A stretch of DNA of 64,000 nucleotides from Ischnura elegans (Eukaryota > Arthropoda > Insecta > Odonata > Coenagrionidae): assembly GCF_921293095.1 (NCBI RefSeq), contig NC_060251.1:64745585-64809584 (forward strand), in the 5' to 3' direction. The notes under the pieces are model-generated. The model was given only the letters and a program-made list of their open reading frames with translations. It was not told the origin of the DNA and made no database searches. The position numbers were made by a program, and so were the translations under genes. Below, in pieces: positions 51,246 to 63,160 of this stretch (positions within the stretch are counted from its first letter, which is position 1; the number at the start of each line of letters is the position of its first letter).

Positions 51246-53033
51246 TGATGATGAGGAGAGCGCCTGATATTAGCTCCTCCAGGAGTATATCCAATTTGGA
51301 CTTACCCTCTGTGGGGGCTAGGACTTTCTTGATTAAACCCAGGAACCAAGGTTTGATGGCGGATTTCCAGTCAAAGGGCGCTGAGGTAGTTTGTGGGGGA
51401 ATTGGTAAGTTGCTGGCTGGATTGGGAGGCATTGGTTGATTGGGCGGAATAACTAGTGGTTGGCTAGAGTTTGAGGGGGTTTGATGATTTGGTAAGTTTG
51501 TTGGAGGCTGAGGCGGGTTGGTAGTTGGTTGAGGTTTAAGAGGAGTTGCGGGTGTTCCGTTACGGTTCCATGGGTTGCTTGGTAGGGGGAATTCAGTAAG
51601 GTCGTTAACCTGTGGTGGAGCTGGTGTAGGGTTGAGAAGGCGCTGCCTTTTTTCCTTCATTGAGCGTTGTACTTCCTTGTAGGCAGGACACCCTTTGTAG
51701 TTGGCCGGGTGGTTACCAGAGCAGTTGACGCACTTTGCCGGCGTGCCGTTCGGTTTGGAACATTTGGAATAGTGATGGTGTCCGGCGCATTTGTGGCATC
51801 TGGGTTTAAGTCCACATGTTCTGAATGTATGTCCGAAGTTTTGGTAGGAGGTGCACTGCGGCGGGCCAAGCGATGGTCTGTATTTTTCAACTTTCACGCC
51901 AAGATCGAAAAGGCGATTTAAATTTAGAAATATTTCACCAACTCCAGGACTTGGTAGATGGGGAGTGGCGTAGGTGTGACCGCTGGTAGTTCAATCGGTG
52001 GATTTGCTTCTTTCGCTAGCTGACGGATTGACTTCTCTTCGTCATTCAGCTTGATGGTGCGCAGTTGTGAGATGTGATCTGTGCTGAAGCCAGCGTCTTC
52101 CAGGGCCTCGGCAACTTCAGCAATTGTCGTGTCATACGGGATTCCACGTACGACATAGTGGGTGTGTTTGTCTGTTTTCAATTGGTATGTATAGTGGGCC
52201 CATGCTTTTTCTTTCAACAAGCGTGTGACCGCTCGAAAATCAGCAGTTTTTTGGCATTTAATTCGGATATCTTTCTTAACGAGTGTACAGATTGGGGGAA
52301 AGTCACACACGGCTTTGATTTGGCGTTGTTTCTGTGGCCAATTAGCCGTTTCCGTAAGAAAGATGGGCGGGATGCGGGTGTTAGGTTCTTGTTCGTTGTC
52401 TTCGGTCTCTTCCGTTTGCATTTCTGCTGTCGTGCTGTCTTCTGTCTCCGTTGGGGAGATCGCAGTAAACCGGTTGCGAACTACTGTCGTTGCGGTTTGT
52501 GGAGGGCTTGGCGGGCGAACTGCACGACGTTTGGTCGGGACGTTAATCCATTTTTGTACCGGTGCAGGTTTGTCTGCCTCGGGGCTGGTGAGGCTGTACT
52601 CAAGAACGAACGCTGTGAGTTCGTCGCCTCTCTCTCGCATTAGCTCCTGCAATCGAGGATCGCAGGCGATTGGTGTGTGACGTTTCTGTTGGCTGTATTG
52701 CATATTAGAAGTGCCTGGGGTTGGTTCCGTGTTAGGGGCAATAACGGTATTTGTAGCAGTCATTTCGGACGAAATGCTATGCTCTGTGTAAGTTTTGGAT
52801 TGGTCACGGGCCTGAAGAGGGCCGTTGGGAGTAGCTGGTATCGTGTCATTTTTGTTAGGAGTAGTGTTGGCAGCGTGCGCTGCCATTCGGGCTGTGTAGA
52901 GCGTTTGTGGCCGCAGTTCTACGTGGGTCAGGTCCTGAAGAGGGCCGATTTGGCCCTGAAGTAAGCTGGTTGGTGGCGTATTATTATCCATTTTGTCGAC
53001 TAAAGGGGGGACATGGAGGACTGGGGGAGGCAT
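51235..53033 (-). pseudogene. J1 ORF1 (Gag-like), frameshifted
   Basis: The first frame (53033-51924) is Pro/Thr-rich. It carries RIPPIFLTETANWPQKQRQI, the RNA-recognition-like part FRAVTRLLKEKAWAHYTYQL, then YVVRGIPYDTTIAEVAEAL. A one-base shift near 51930 leads to the second frame (51897-51235) with three zinc knuckles (CTSYQNFGHTFRTC with an altered first knuckle, CHKCAGHHHYSKC, CVNCSGNHPANYKGC) and a Pro/Gln/Asn-rich tail. Alternatively Met 52991 could be the start. Confidence 0.85.
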
Positions 53034-53305
53034 ATTTCCCTGACGAGGGGACCCGGCCGTGTCCCCTTTGCTTTGCTGCTTTGCTGTCTATGTAGCCCAG
53101 GTTTCCCAACTGTCCTGGGCGTCTGATTTGCCTTGCCAGCATTCATGCTTCAAAGGCACGTCGTTCCTCTGGTGTGGGTCTCACGGTGTCAGTGTGCGCC
53201 GTGCGCCGTCTTAAGGAAGCAGCCTCGGCCTCTTCCTTGGTGGGAGGTTGGCTGCTGTGTCCGTGCTTGCGATGGGGCGCTTGTGGCGGTCCCATGGCCG
53301 CACGG

Positions 53306-55775
53306 TTATCTCTGCCAGCCTGCTGATTGCCGGTGTGTGGAGTCTCCGGCTTTCTCGAAGAACTCCGTGGAGAGTCTTGGAAGTAGGACGTCCAGCGGCT
53401 CCAACTTTCCGTCTCGATGCATCTGCTCCACTCGGTCGTATCGGCCTCGGCTCAGGATGCATCGTAGTGCGTTGTTTTGCACCACTTGGATACGTTGGAG
53501 GGTCGATTTGGGCACTCCGGACCATACAGGAGCTGCGCACGTGATGACGGGCAGCACGCAGCTTCTGTATAGTTTCCTCTTGGTGTCCATGCTGAGCACC
53601 GGCGGTTGTAGAATCGGCCGGAGCCGATTTAACGCCGCTTGTGCTTTTGCACGGACACGTTCTGCCTGTGGTCTCCAAAGCAGCTTCCGGTCCAGCAGCA
53701 CTCCGAGGTAGGTCACCTCAGACTCCCACGGGATGTGGACTCCATTCACCGTGACACGGCCAACTCCCTCCGACGCTCCTTTGGCAGACGGGTTGAACAT
53801 GATAGCCTTGGTCTTGGTGGCGTTGACTCTTATCCGCCATCTTCGGTACCATTTGGTGACGTCGAAGATGGCTTCCTGTAGAACGTCTGCTGCTGCCCAG
53901 CCTTTCATGGATCTTGTCAGGAGCGCAGCGTCGTCTGCGTAGAGGGACAGGATCGAGTTGCATCCGTGGCCCCTGGGGATGTCATGCGTGAAGATGTTGA
54001 AGAGAATTGGCCCGAGAACTAGCCCCCGCGACCGAGTGTTTCCTGTTGAAGGCGTCGGTAATGAAGTCCGTTGTCCGTGCCAGCTGCTGGACCGTTGAGT
54101 GCTCCTCGCGGAAGCCAAACTGCTCGTCAGGAAGGAACCCAGCATCCCTGATGAACTCGCAGATGGGCCACCGGACAATTCTCTCGAAGATCTTGCCGAA
54201 GCCGTCCAGGAGCGAGATGGGCCGGAACTCCTCCGGACCGAGCTCGTGTTTCAATGGTGACTTTGGCAGGCAGGTGATCTTCGCCCTCTTCCAAGATGTC
54301 GGGAAGTATGATATCCTGATACAGCCGTTCAGGATGCTGGTCAGGTATACCGCCGCCGCCCTCGGAAGTTGCCGGATGATGGTGTTGGTGATACCATCCG
54401 CTCCAGGTGCCTTCCGGAGGTGCAGACGGCGTATAACCCCCTTGACGTCCTTTTCGCTGATCCTCGGGATGCTCGCCTCTTCCATTGGTCCATCGTTCTG
54501 CGATGCTATGAAGTCCTCGATCTCCTGCTCAGCGGCTGTTGATTCTCTGGTGGGTGGATTTGGTGTGAATACCCCAGCGAGGTACTCGGCCAATATCTCC
54601 GCCTTCTCGTCGGGAGATACAGCAACCCTCCCTTGGTGGACGACGAGTGGATCTCGCCTGCTCCTACCCTTCAGCTGCCGGACCACTCGCCATACCGGGG
54701 CGTCGTCCTCAGGGTCCTCCGTGACTCTCGCCAGGTGTGCTTCCCAAGAATCCCGCCGGACGTCCTGGAGTGCAGAGCGTACCTCAGCGTTCAGCCTGTT
54801 AAGTTCCTGCCGGAGATCCGCCGTTCTCACTCGCTGCCATCGTCTCCGGGTGTTGTTCCGGTACTGAATCAGCCGCCGAACCGCATTAGGCAGGAGGATC
54901 CTTGTCTGTGGCGGTCGTAGCGTTTTCAGCGGAATGGCAGTCTGGATGGCAGCGTTGACGGTTGAGGTGAGGTGGTTCACCATGTGGTCGGCCGTCTCTC
55001 GGTCGTTCGGCTCCGGTGGATCTCTAGGCAGTTCCCTGGCGATTATCATCCTGAAGCTTTCCCAGCAGGCGTTGGCATAGTCACGGACTTCCTTCGGCTC
55101 CTCCATGCCCGTGACAGCTCCAATCTGGAGGATAGTAGGGTAATGGTCCGACGACAGGTCAACGCGGGCATGCATCCTGAGAGATTCCCGGACTTAACGT
55201 GTGACTGCAATGTCCAGGACGTCTCCCAGTTCATGCGTTGCAGTTGTCGGAGCCACCACCAGTAGTCCTTCGTCGTCTAGCAGCCGTCGCAGTAGGTTTC
55301 CTCGTGGGTTGGCGACCCGCGAATGCCAAGTGGGGTGCTTAGCATTTAGATCGCCAATCAGGATTCCTGGACCCGTCCTCTCAAGTAACGGCTGGAATAC
55401 GTCTGCATCCCATGGCCGTGTTGGTGGGTAGTACATGGATGTAATCCTGTACCACCTGTTGCTCAGTTTGACATCCGCCGACACTGCCTCCGTATTCGGG
55501 TTCGTCCAAGAACGGCATGCTCTGTGAAGGACAGATCGGCGGATTAGGAGTGCTGCTCCTCCAGCGGCTTTTCCTGGCGTTATCCGGTCGGCCCTGTAGA
55601 TAGTCCAGCCGGGTATTCGCCAGTCCTCCGTGGGTCGCAGCCAGGTCTCTTGGAAGCAAGCGATCATCGCCTCAGTCTGCTGTAGAAAGTTACGGAGCTC
55701 CTCCGTCTTCTGGCGAACTCCGCGTGCGTTCCACTGCACTATGATGGTTTTCTGCTTACGGGTGTGTGCCATCAT
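53306..55775 (-). pseudogene. J2 ORF2: endonuclease with a stop, RT missing its catalytic core
   Basis: The endonuclease reads IIVQWNARGVRQKTEELRNF, CFQETWLRPTEDW and LIGDLNAKHPTWHSR, then a TAA at 55194-55196, then DLSSDHYPTILQIG in the same frame. RT follows with FRPISLLDGFGKIFERIV and GFREEHSTVQQLARTTDF. At about 54010-54060 NRKHS is joined almost directly to VLGPILFNIFTHD. The segment with the first catalytic Asp (FLDxxKAFDxVW) and most of the GVPQG block is deleted, and the frame changes. YADDAALL and the thumb (VTYLGVLLDRKLLWRPQAE) remain. This copy cannot make active RT. Confidence 0.9.
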
Positions 55776-57609
55776 GGTTCGGGAAGGTACCCTTCTGGGT
55801 CAGCAGAGCCTCCAGTGCTGTGAGGACAAGTAGTCCTTCCGGCGAGGTGATGAAGCGCCGGAGTATCCGGCAGATGTCCATCAGTGCATGCTGCAGCCCT
55901 CCAGTGGAGCTGCTGTCGGAGTCCTCGGCGTTGGCGGGACCAGCTGCAGCAGCTGGATCCTTGACCGGGATGGCGGCGGTGGTCCTCTCCTTTTGGGCTA
56001 CCGGGTTGGCTGCCTTCGGAGCGGACGAAGTCGGTGGCGGTTTGGAAGGAGCTGTTGGAGGCAGTGGCACAGAGGACTTTTTCTTTTTCCTCCTAGCCTT
56101 CTGCTTCGCCTGCTCTCCTTCCGGTGGTGCGGATACTTCCGCCAAAGATGATGCCTCCTTGGCGGCCGGTGGCTCATTGGTGTCCGCCTGGGCATCCACC
56201 TCCATGTCGTCAGCTCCTCCCCTCAACGCACCAGCGAACGAGGTGTCCGCTGTCACCGTCGTGGCGGCCTTTTTCTTGTGTTTCTCCGGCGCCTGGGCTG
56301 CCTTGGGGGCAGCTACAGCGTTGCTGCTCTCCTTCTTGCCTTTCCTAAGGCGGTCCAATGCAGCGATGTAGGTTGGACACCGCCTGGATGCTGCAGAATG
56401 TGGTCCTCCGCAATTGCAGCAGGTCGCCTGGTCAGTCCGCGTCAGTGGACACTGCTCGCTCGTGTGTTCTCCAGCGCAGCGGAAGCACCTGGGTTTGCAT
56501 CTGCATGCGACAGCAACGTGCCCGAAGCGGTTGCAACGGCGACACTGCATCGGCCCTCTCTCCCCCTTGAAGTGTTCCACCACGACGCGGTCGTGGCAGA
56601 GTTGCCGGATCTGCGTCGGTGGAACTGCCGCCGGCGTCTTGATGAGAGTCGCCACGAACCGGTCGATGGGCACCAGCTTGCCTCCCTCCGATACCTTCAT
56701 CTGCCGTATCGCCCTTACTTGGTAGCCCTTGGCCACCAGTGCCGCTGTCACCTGGTCCTCAGTGCGCCATCTGGAAATACCCTTGAAAAGATAACGGACA
56801 CCCGGCACTCGTTCAAGAGGCTGGGAGAACCACTCTACCTTCAATTCGTCCAGGACAGCGGTCGCCTTGTGGTGGTGCTCGGCTGATTGGACGTTGAGAC
56901 GGACCGAAGTGCGTCGAACGTCGAAGTCGAAGGCGTCGCCCAGAACTGCCTCCAGGCGGTCTGTAATCTCAGCCATATTGGTGGCTGAATACATTATGAT
57001 AGGGTTCGGTCGCCGCTCTCTGCGGTCGTCTTTCCCCGCTTCCGTCGTCTCCTTCCTCTTCTTGGCTCCTTGCGCCAACTCCCATGCTCCATCCTCGGTT
57101 GGAGCATCGATGCTGGATGCCCAGTCGTCCTCCAGTCGTCCTTCTACTACTACGACCGATGAGGGAAGCCCGTCTTCCTTCTCAGTCGCCGAGTTTTTCC
57201 TCTTCGTCCCTTGGGAAGAAGGGTTCGCCTGGTGGCCCTGTAGAGGTCCAGTTGGCTCCTCTTTGCGGCTCTGCTGGGCTGTTGCTGCAGGCGGTTCGGG
57301 GGCCAGAGCCACCTTCCTCGCCTTCTTCTCGGCCTTCGTCCCCTTACCCTTCGTCACCTTCTTCTCCTCCTGGCCCTGAAGAGGGCCTTTGTTCTCGTTG
57401 GCCGCAGAACGGTTCGGATCCGTCGGACAAGCCGGCTTCACCTTGCCGAACTGCGCCATCAGTTGCTCTCTGGTCATCTTCCCGAAGGAAGAGATCAGTG
57501 GGTTGGTCGACGATCCGGTGCTGCTCGAACGGCTCCTTGACGATGGGCCAGCCTCCGCCTGTGGTGCCGCCGTTGCCGTCGCTGCGTCTCCTTCTCCTCC
57601 TCCAAACAT
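55756..57609 (-). CDS. J2 ORF1 (Gag-like), intact
   Basis: 617 codons without lesion. It has a low-complexity Ala/Lys/Glu-rich N-terminal half. A folded region at about 205-340 contains LEAVLGDAFDFDVRRTSVRL and a predicted RNA-recognition-like part (VRYLFKGISRW…GYQVRAIRQM). Zinc knuckles at 355-411 are CRRCNRFGHVAVAC, CFRCAGEHTSEQC and CCNCGGPHSAASRRC. A Lys/Pro-rich tail follows. The long frames on the opposite strand are GC-driven shadows. Confidence 0.88.
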   Translation of the reverse strand: MFGGGEGDAATATAAPQAEAGPSSRSRSSSTGSSTNPLISSFGKMTREQLMAQFGKVKPACPTDPNRSAANENKGPLQGQEEKKVTKGKGTKAEKKARKVALAPEPPAATAQQSRKEEPTGPLQGHQANPSSQGTKRKNSATEKEDGLPSSVVVVEGRLEDDWASSIDAPTEDGAWELAQGAKKRKETTEAGKDDRRERRPNPIIMYSATNMAEITDRLEAVLGDAFDFDVRRTSVRLNVQSAEHHHKATAVLDELKVEWFSQPLERVPGVRYLFKGISRWRTEDQVTAALVAKGYQVRAIRQMKVSEGGKLVPIDRFVATLIKTPAAVPPTQIRQLCHDRVVVEHFKGERGPMQCRRCNRFGHVAVACRCKPRCFRCAGEHTSEQCPLTRTDQATCCNCGGPHSAASRRCPTYIAALDRLRKGKKESSNAVAAPKAAQAPEKHKKKAATTVTADTSFAGALRGGADDMEVDAQADTNEPPAAKEASSLAEVSAPPEGEQAKQKARRKKKKSSVPLPPTAPSKPPPTSSAPKAANPVAQKERTTAAIPVKDPAAAAGPANAEDSDSSSTGGLQHALMDICRILRRFITSPEGLLVLTALEALLTQKGTFPNHDGTHP

Positions 57610-57662
57610 CTTGGCACTGGGCCGGGTCGCTCAGGTTTCGGATACTCAGCAATGCCTTTCTC

Positions 57663-59928
57663 TTACTCGCTGCTCGCTATCTGTGTGGCAGACACGTCAG
57701 TCTTTTGTCTAGAAGAACGCCTAAGTATTTTGTTGTTTGGCTCTTTGGGATTCGTACGTTTCCGTAGAATAGCTGATGGCCTTCGCCGGCTTTTTGGTCT
57801 TCTTGAAACAACGACATGTGTACATTTTCCAGCATTCACGCTCAGCTTCCAGTCTTCAGCCCAATCTTCATACGCGTCTAGATGATCTTGGATGGTATCA
57901 GCAGTCCGGTGCGGATCTGAACCTTGAGCCAGGATGGTTGTATCGTCTGCGTATTGATAAAGGTGGGTTTGTGGATGGGTTGGGGTATCGTTGACAAAAA
58001 GGTTAAATAAGGTAGGGGAAAGGATTGCTCCTTGCGGAACGCCGAAGGAAATGGGATGGAATCGGGAGGCTGAGGAGTTAATTTGGACGAAAAAGGTTCT
58101 ATCTGAGGAAAAGAATTGGATCAGTTTAATGAGGTATAAGGGAATTTCAAGGGATGAAAGCTTATGGATTAGGCCCAAGGTCCAGACCCGGTCGAAAGCG
58201 GCTTCTAAGTCCAGGAAGACGGCATGCGAGATCAGCTTGCTGTTGAATCCAGATGTAATATTTTCAATCAATCGGAGGATCTGATGCGTTGTAGCTGTGT
58301 GTTGTCGAAAGCCAGTCTGCTCGGGCCGGATGATTTCATTTTCCTCGAGGAACGTACGGAGCCGGAAGTGAATGACGGGTTCAAAGAGCTTTGATAATGT
58401 ATTAAGTAGACTAATCGGGCGGTAAGATTTGGGATCGGACGGCGGTTTGTTCGGTTTTGGGAGCATAATTACTTTAGCTAGCTTCCACGCAGTCGGAAAA
58501 TAGGAAATATGAAAGAGTGAATTGAAAAATCGGCTTAAAATCGTAACCATTTGATTGGGGAGATTTCTGAGTAGACGATTATTAATCCCATCAGGGCCGG
58601 GCGCAGATTTTCTCTTCAGATTCTTGATGATGGTAGCAATTTCGGCCGGAGTGGTGTATTCAGGCGCAGAAATTGGGGAGTACTGAAGACTTATCCATGT
58701 GGTTGAGCAGTCATCTTCCAGCGATGATGGCAGGTCATTGCAAAAGCGGCATTCTAACATTTCTGCAAATAAATTCGCTTTTTCAGCGTCGGTGACTAGT
58801 CGGCCTGCTGCAGATGAAAGAGCGGTAATCGGTCGGCGAGGTGTTTTTAATGCTTTGGCAATCGGCCAAATTGTTCCGTCGGCGCTACGCAGGGATTCAA
58901 TTTTTTTGTCCAATTTTCGCTGCGGTGATTTTTAATTGCGCGTTGGACGCGATTCCGTAGAGCATTGTAGATTTTGCGATCTTCTTGATTTCTCGAATGC
59001 TGCCATAACTTTCGCACCGAATTCCGTCGCTGAATGAGCCGGATGATGTCCTCCGGGAGAGCGTCAGGCAGGGATTTTTAGGCAGCTCGTATGTCGCATC
59101 ATTTGCAGCGTCTTGGAGAATGGTGGTGAGAAGTTCCACGAATTCTTCTGCTTCTTTTCTGCTTTTGATGGAAGCTGGCTTCAGGAGATGGCAATTATCA
59201 GCAACTAATCGCGAAAATTTGTTATAATTAATTGCTCGGCGGCCGGTGAATTTCTTTTCTGGCAGGCAGTTGACACAGAAGTGAACAGGAAGATGGTCTG
59301 ACAGAGAGGAATCTATTGTAGAAGAATGGTTGGCCACGGGAACATTGGAGGAAAGTGCTATGTCCAGAATGTCGGATGAACCACGGGAAGAAAAATGTGA
59401 CGGAGAATCAGGAGCAGTGATGATTAAGTTGCGGTGGCGTTGAAGGTGAAGGATCATATTACCTGCTTGATTGTTCTTATTGCATCCCCAGCTTTGATGT
59501 TTGGCGTTTAAATCGCCGGCGAGGATGCTTCGGGCCTTTAGAATTGAATTTAATAATGTGTCTTCCTTCTTTGCAGTTTTAGGCTGACGATACACGGACC
59601 ATAGATAGATGTCTCCGAGACTTGTTCGGATTTTCGCGCCGACAGCTTCAATTGCAGATTCGGATTGCGGGATTGGCAGTTGTTCGGATGGAATTGACGT
59701 TTTGATTAAAAGTAGTACTCCACCTCCTCTCGCGTTTGCACGATCAAGGCGGTATTGTTTGAAGCCGGGAAAATAGATGGTTTTTGATGGGATTAACAGA
59801 GTTTCTTGAATGCAGGCAGCGTCTATTCTATTGGAAGTTAAAAGAACACGAAGTTCTTCTTGCTTCTCATGCAGGCCGCAAATGTTCCAATGCAGAATCT
59901 TTAGTTGAGTGGCAGGGTGCTTATCCAT
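57663..59928 (-). pseudogene. J3 ORF2: APE endonuclease and RT, frameshifted
   Basis: The endonuclease (from 59928) has ILHWNICGLHEKQEELRVLL, CIQETLLIPS, LAGDLNAKHQSWG and SDHLPVHF. The frame shifts near 59070 and resumes in RT (58913-57663) with SAPGPDGINNRLLRNLP, YRPISLLNTLSKLFEPV, FLDLEAAFDRVWTL, FGVPQGAILSPTLFN and YQYADDTTILAQ. In the last part the expected thumb residues (YLGVLLDKRLT) appear in a shifted frame near 57690-57720, then homology ends. Confidence 0.88.
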
Positions 59929-60043
59929 CGCTAAGGAGGGACATGGCGATTTGAATTACTTCATTAATTATGATTTCTGACTTAGGTTTATCGGATGGAG
60001 TAAGGAGTTTCTTGATGAGGCCGATTAACCATGACGAGATCTT

Positions 60044-61631
60044 TTATTTCATGTTAGGCGTGAAGAAAGACATTAGAAATGACTGAAGGCTGGATTCGGA
60101 TGCATCGGATTGCTGAGGGCTTGCTGTGATTGGTTGGTTCGGTGCAGATGAATTGTGCAAGGCAGGAAAGGATTCAGGAGTTAAATTAGGTTGAATAACT
60201 GGAGGACGGCGGCTATTTCGGACTTTTAAGCAAACGAGAGATAGTACGGGCATTGTTTGTAATTCGCGGGATGAGCTCCACTGCAATTGGCGCATTTGGC
60301 GGGATTAGGTTTGATTAAGGTACATTCAGTATGTGAATGATTTCCTCCACATCTAACGCAGCGAGTCTGCATGCCGCACGATTTATACGTATGCCCGTGA
60401 CGTTGACATTTCGTACATTGCGGCGGGCCGGGCGAAGGGCGGAATGGCTCTATCTTGACTGCTAACCCGCAGAGATGAGAGATGCGGCGGAGTTTCTCTT
60501 CGTTGGCGTTGGACTGCAGATTCAGCTGGAAGAGTGGTAGGAGTCTGGTTGGCAGAGGTGCAGCTGGATCATTTTGCAGAAGGCGTTCCCGGCGGTCTCG
60601 TTCGGATTTGAGTGGGCGCGTGGTGCGTAATTGGACAATATCATCTACTTCAACGCCTTTTTCCTCAAGGGACTCGCGGATTTCATCAGTGGAGGTGGAG
60701 GATAGAAGGCCGCGAGCAACTAGATAAGTTTTTTTATCCTCAGCAATTTGATAAGAATAAAATTCACATTTTTTTCTGTGAAGAGCTTGACTAGAATGCG
60801 AAAGTCATCGGATGTATGGCATTGGATTCTGATCTGGGAGCCTGTCGTGTTACAAACGCGCGGGCGGCTGGTGGCAGTGATAATGGCCCGGTTCTTCATC
60901 GACCAATCAGTTTGCTCCTTGAGAAAAATCGGGGGAATCTTATATTTACGAGTAACCTGAGGGGGAGTTGGGGGATTTTCAGGGGTTTGGGCCTTAAAAG
61001 GTCCGTTTTGAGGGGCAAGCATTTGAGATTGATGGGAAACAGTGGTATTCGGTAACGGCTTGTTGGACTTAGAAACTTGAGGGGCCTTAAGAGGACCAAT
61101 TTCGGACTCCAATTCTAGCGGGCTAAACCGATTGCTGGTTTCTACGGGCGGCAATAATACTGGCGGTGGAGTAACAACGCGTCTACGTTTTCTATTGTCT
61201 ACTTCAAAGTCATCTACATCATTTACAGAATTAGCAGAATCATTATTTTGCAGCGGCTGAAGCCCAAGTAAAGCTCTTATGGCTGGATCATGCAATTTTT
61301 CCACGGGAAGCGTGATTTGAACAACGGAGTTAGATTGAATATCAGAATTTGCAGTTGAAAGAGATTCTATGGTTGGGACTATGCTAGGAAGGAGAGGATT
61401 TGCAATGCCCGGACTCACCGCGGCAGGAACTGGTTTGACGGGAACGGGGATGGTTGGCGTGGGTTGGGATGGACTTCGAGTCGGAGAATCAGGAGAGGAT
61501 GGCAGATTTGATTCAGGCGAGGAAGGAGGGCTGGAAAGTCTGTTTTCATCTTGGGACCAGGGCTTGGAGTCATTTGATTCCTCGTCCATAGCGCCGCTCG
61601 GCGCGATTGCGTCTTGACGCACTTTATTCAA
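60044..61631 (-). pseudogene. J3 ORF1 (Gag-like), frameshifted
   Basis: The first frame (61631-60720) is Pro/Ser-rich and ends with IPPIFLKEQTDWSMKNRAII and IRIQCHTSDDFRILVKLF. After a shift near 60735 the next frame reads VARGLLSSTSTDEIRESLEE and three zinc knuckles between about 60440 and 60290 (CTKCQRHGHTYKSC, CVRCGGNHSHTEC, CANCSGAHPANYKQC). A further shift gives the tail (60295-60044). Confidence 0.82.
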
Positions 61632-61764
61632 TTGATTTATTTTCGTAGCACTTCAGTAAAAATAAACTTCGCGCGCGTAGGCACAAAATAAAATCTCAAA
61701 ACTTTCGCGGCGACTGACAGCAGAGTTCAGCAGCGTCAGCGTCCGTAACGGGAGATGTGACGAC

Positions 61765-63160
61765 GACGATCCTACGCTACGCTATCTCGGGTAACTGTTA
61801 TTACAGTTATTCTTGCGATATTCAGCCTTTGCTGGTAATCGACGTTGTGGTGTGGTTTTTTGAAAATGGCGTTTTTGAGTTAATTGGCTATTTTTGTGTC
61901 TATGGTATCGGGCGTGTAAGTGCTGATCTAGATAGTGGGTATTTGAAAAGTGGATTGTCCGTGTAGTTCCATAGAGGAGTGAGTAGATTGTTTTGTGTTT
62001 TGTTGAGTGACTGTTTGAATGATGTTGCCATATCATTGAGGCATTGTGTCATTGTTTTGATTTTTAGGTTTTCGTATATGTAAGTGTTTCGAACGAACCA
62101 GGGAGCTCCCGTGATTGTTCTTAATGTTTTGTTCTGTATGACTGTAAGTTTGTGTGAGTGTGTTTTGGCTATGGATCCCCACGCTGGATAGCCATATGTG
62201 AGAATTGGCCGAATCATGGCCGTGTAAAGGATTTTCTTCGTGTGTAATCCCAGGTGGGGACTCTTTAAGAGGGGAAAAATGGCTGCAGACGCACTTTTAG
62301 CCTTTCGCACTGCTGCTGTGGTGTTGGCGCTCCATGTCAGCTTCTCGTCTAAGATGACGCCCAGGAATTTGGAGGTTGTACTGCGTGAGATTCGGCTGTT
62401 ACCGTAGTAGATTGGGGTTGAGAGTGATTTTTTCCGTTTTCGGGCAAACTGCATAACTTGGCTTTTGGCCGGATTCAGCTTTAACTTCCATCTCTTCATC
62501 CAGTCTTCGATGTCGTCTAGGTGTTCCTGGATCCGATCAGCGGTCGTGTCTGGATCGAAGGATTTGGATATGATTGCGAGGTCGTCAGCGTATAGGAAGG
62601 TTTCTGTGTTCGGATAGGAGGGTAGGTCGTTGATATATATGTTGAAAAGGAATGGGGAAAGAATGGATCCTTGTGGTACTCCAGAGGAGATTGGTTGTAA
62701 TGGAGATCGTGCTAGTTTGACGGAGGAGTAGAAGGTGCGGTCGGTAAGGTAGGACTGAATGAATTTAACTAGGTAAGTGGAAATGGGAGTGCAGTGGAGT
62801 TTGTGGAGGAGGCCCTGATGCCAGACACGGTCGAAGGCCTTGGACTGATCCAGGAAGACACCCACGACGTACTTATTGATGTTGAAACTGTATTGTATTG
62901 ATTCAACAAGCCTTGTTATTTGGTGAGTGGTGGAATGGCTGGTGCGGAATCCTGCTTGTTCATCACGGATAAGTTGATGTTCCTTCAGTTCTGGGAGGAG
63001 GCGGTTTAAGATGGTTTTTTCGTGAAGTTTGCCGAAAACTGAGAGTAGGCTGATAGGTCTATAGTTGTTCGGGTCTTGCGGTGATTTTCCCGGTTTGGGA
63101 ATATGGATGACTTTAGCCACGGCCGTCTTTAAACAGGCCGGAATGACCGATGTGGCAACG
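61765..63160 (-). mobile_element. Jockey-type retrotransposon J4, 5'-truncated
   Basis: Only the 3' part is present, from the RT to a 3' end near 61770-61800 with GGCTGAATATCGCAAGAATAA followed by a short AT-rich repeat. J3 begins directly after it. Confidence 0.82.
61900..63150 (-). pseudogene. J4 ORF2: RT, intact from truncation point to stop
   Basis: A 406-codon frame (Met at 63120 is internal; similarity continues to about 63150). Motifs are PNNYRPISLLSVFGKLHEKT, QAGFRTSHSTTHQITRLVES, FLDQSKAFDRVW, SGVPQGSILSPFLFNIYIND, FLYADDLAIISKSFDPD, FLGVILDEKLTW, then YGYPAWGSIAK and APWFVRNTYIYE. It is closely related to J1. The endonuclease and most of the RT fingers are lost. Confidence 0.92.

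Larger units (their letters stand above)
48411..53130 (-). mobile_element. Jockey-type retrotransposon J1, nearly full length
   Basis: Minus-strand order is 5' UTR, ORF1 (53033-51235, one frameshift), ORF2 (51245-48549, two frameshifts) and a 3' UTR. The UTR contains GGCTGAATATCGC near 48413, also found at the 3' end of J4. There is no RNase H domain, consistent with Jockey. Confidence 0.85.
53131..57640 (-). mobile_element. Jockey-type retrotransposon J2, GC-rich, RT core deleted
   Basis: Minus-strand ORF1 (57609-55756) overlaps ORF2 (55775-53306). It is clearly richer in G+C than its neighbours J1 and J3, and of a different lineage. It lies head to tail between them. Confidence 0.82.
57641..61760 (-). 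mobile_element. Jockey-type retrotransposon J3, 3'-truncated
   Basis: Minus-strand ORF1 (61631 to about 60044), ORF2 (59928-57663) and a 5' UTR up to about 61760, where the 3' end of J4 lies. The RT thumb and 3' UTR are missing, cut where J2 begins. Confidence 0.82.

Noticed and set aside
55766..57767. Several 100-227 codon plus-strand ORFs
   Set aside because: GC-rich shadows of J2 ORF1, with low-complexity Ser/Pro/Arg content.
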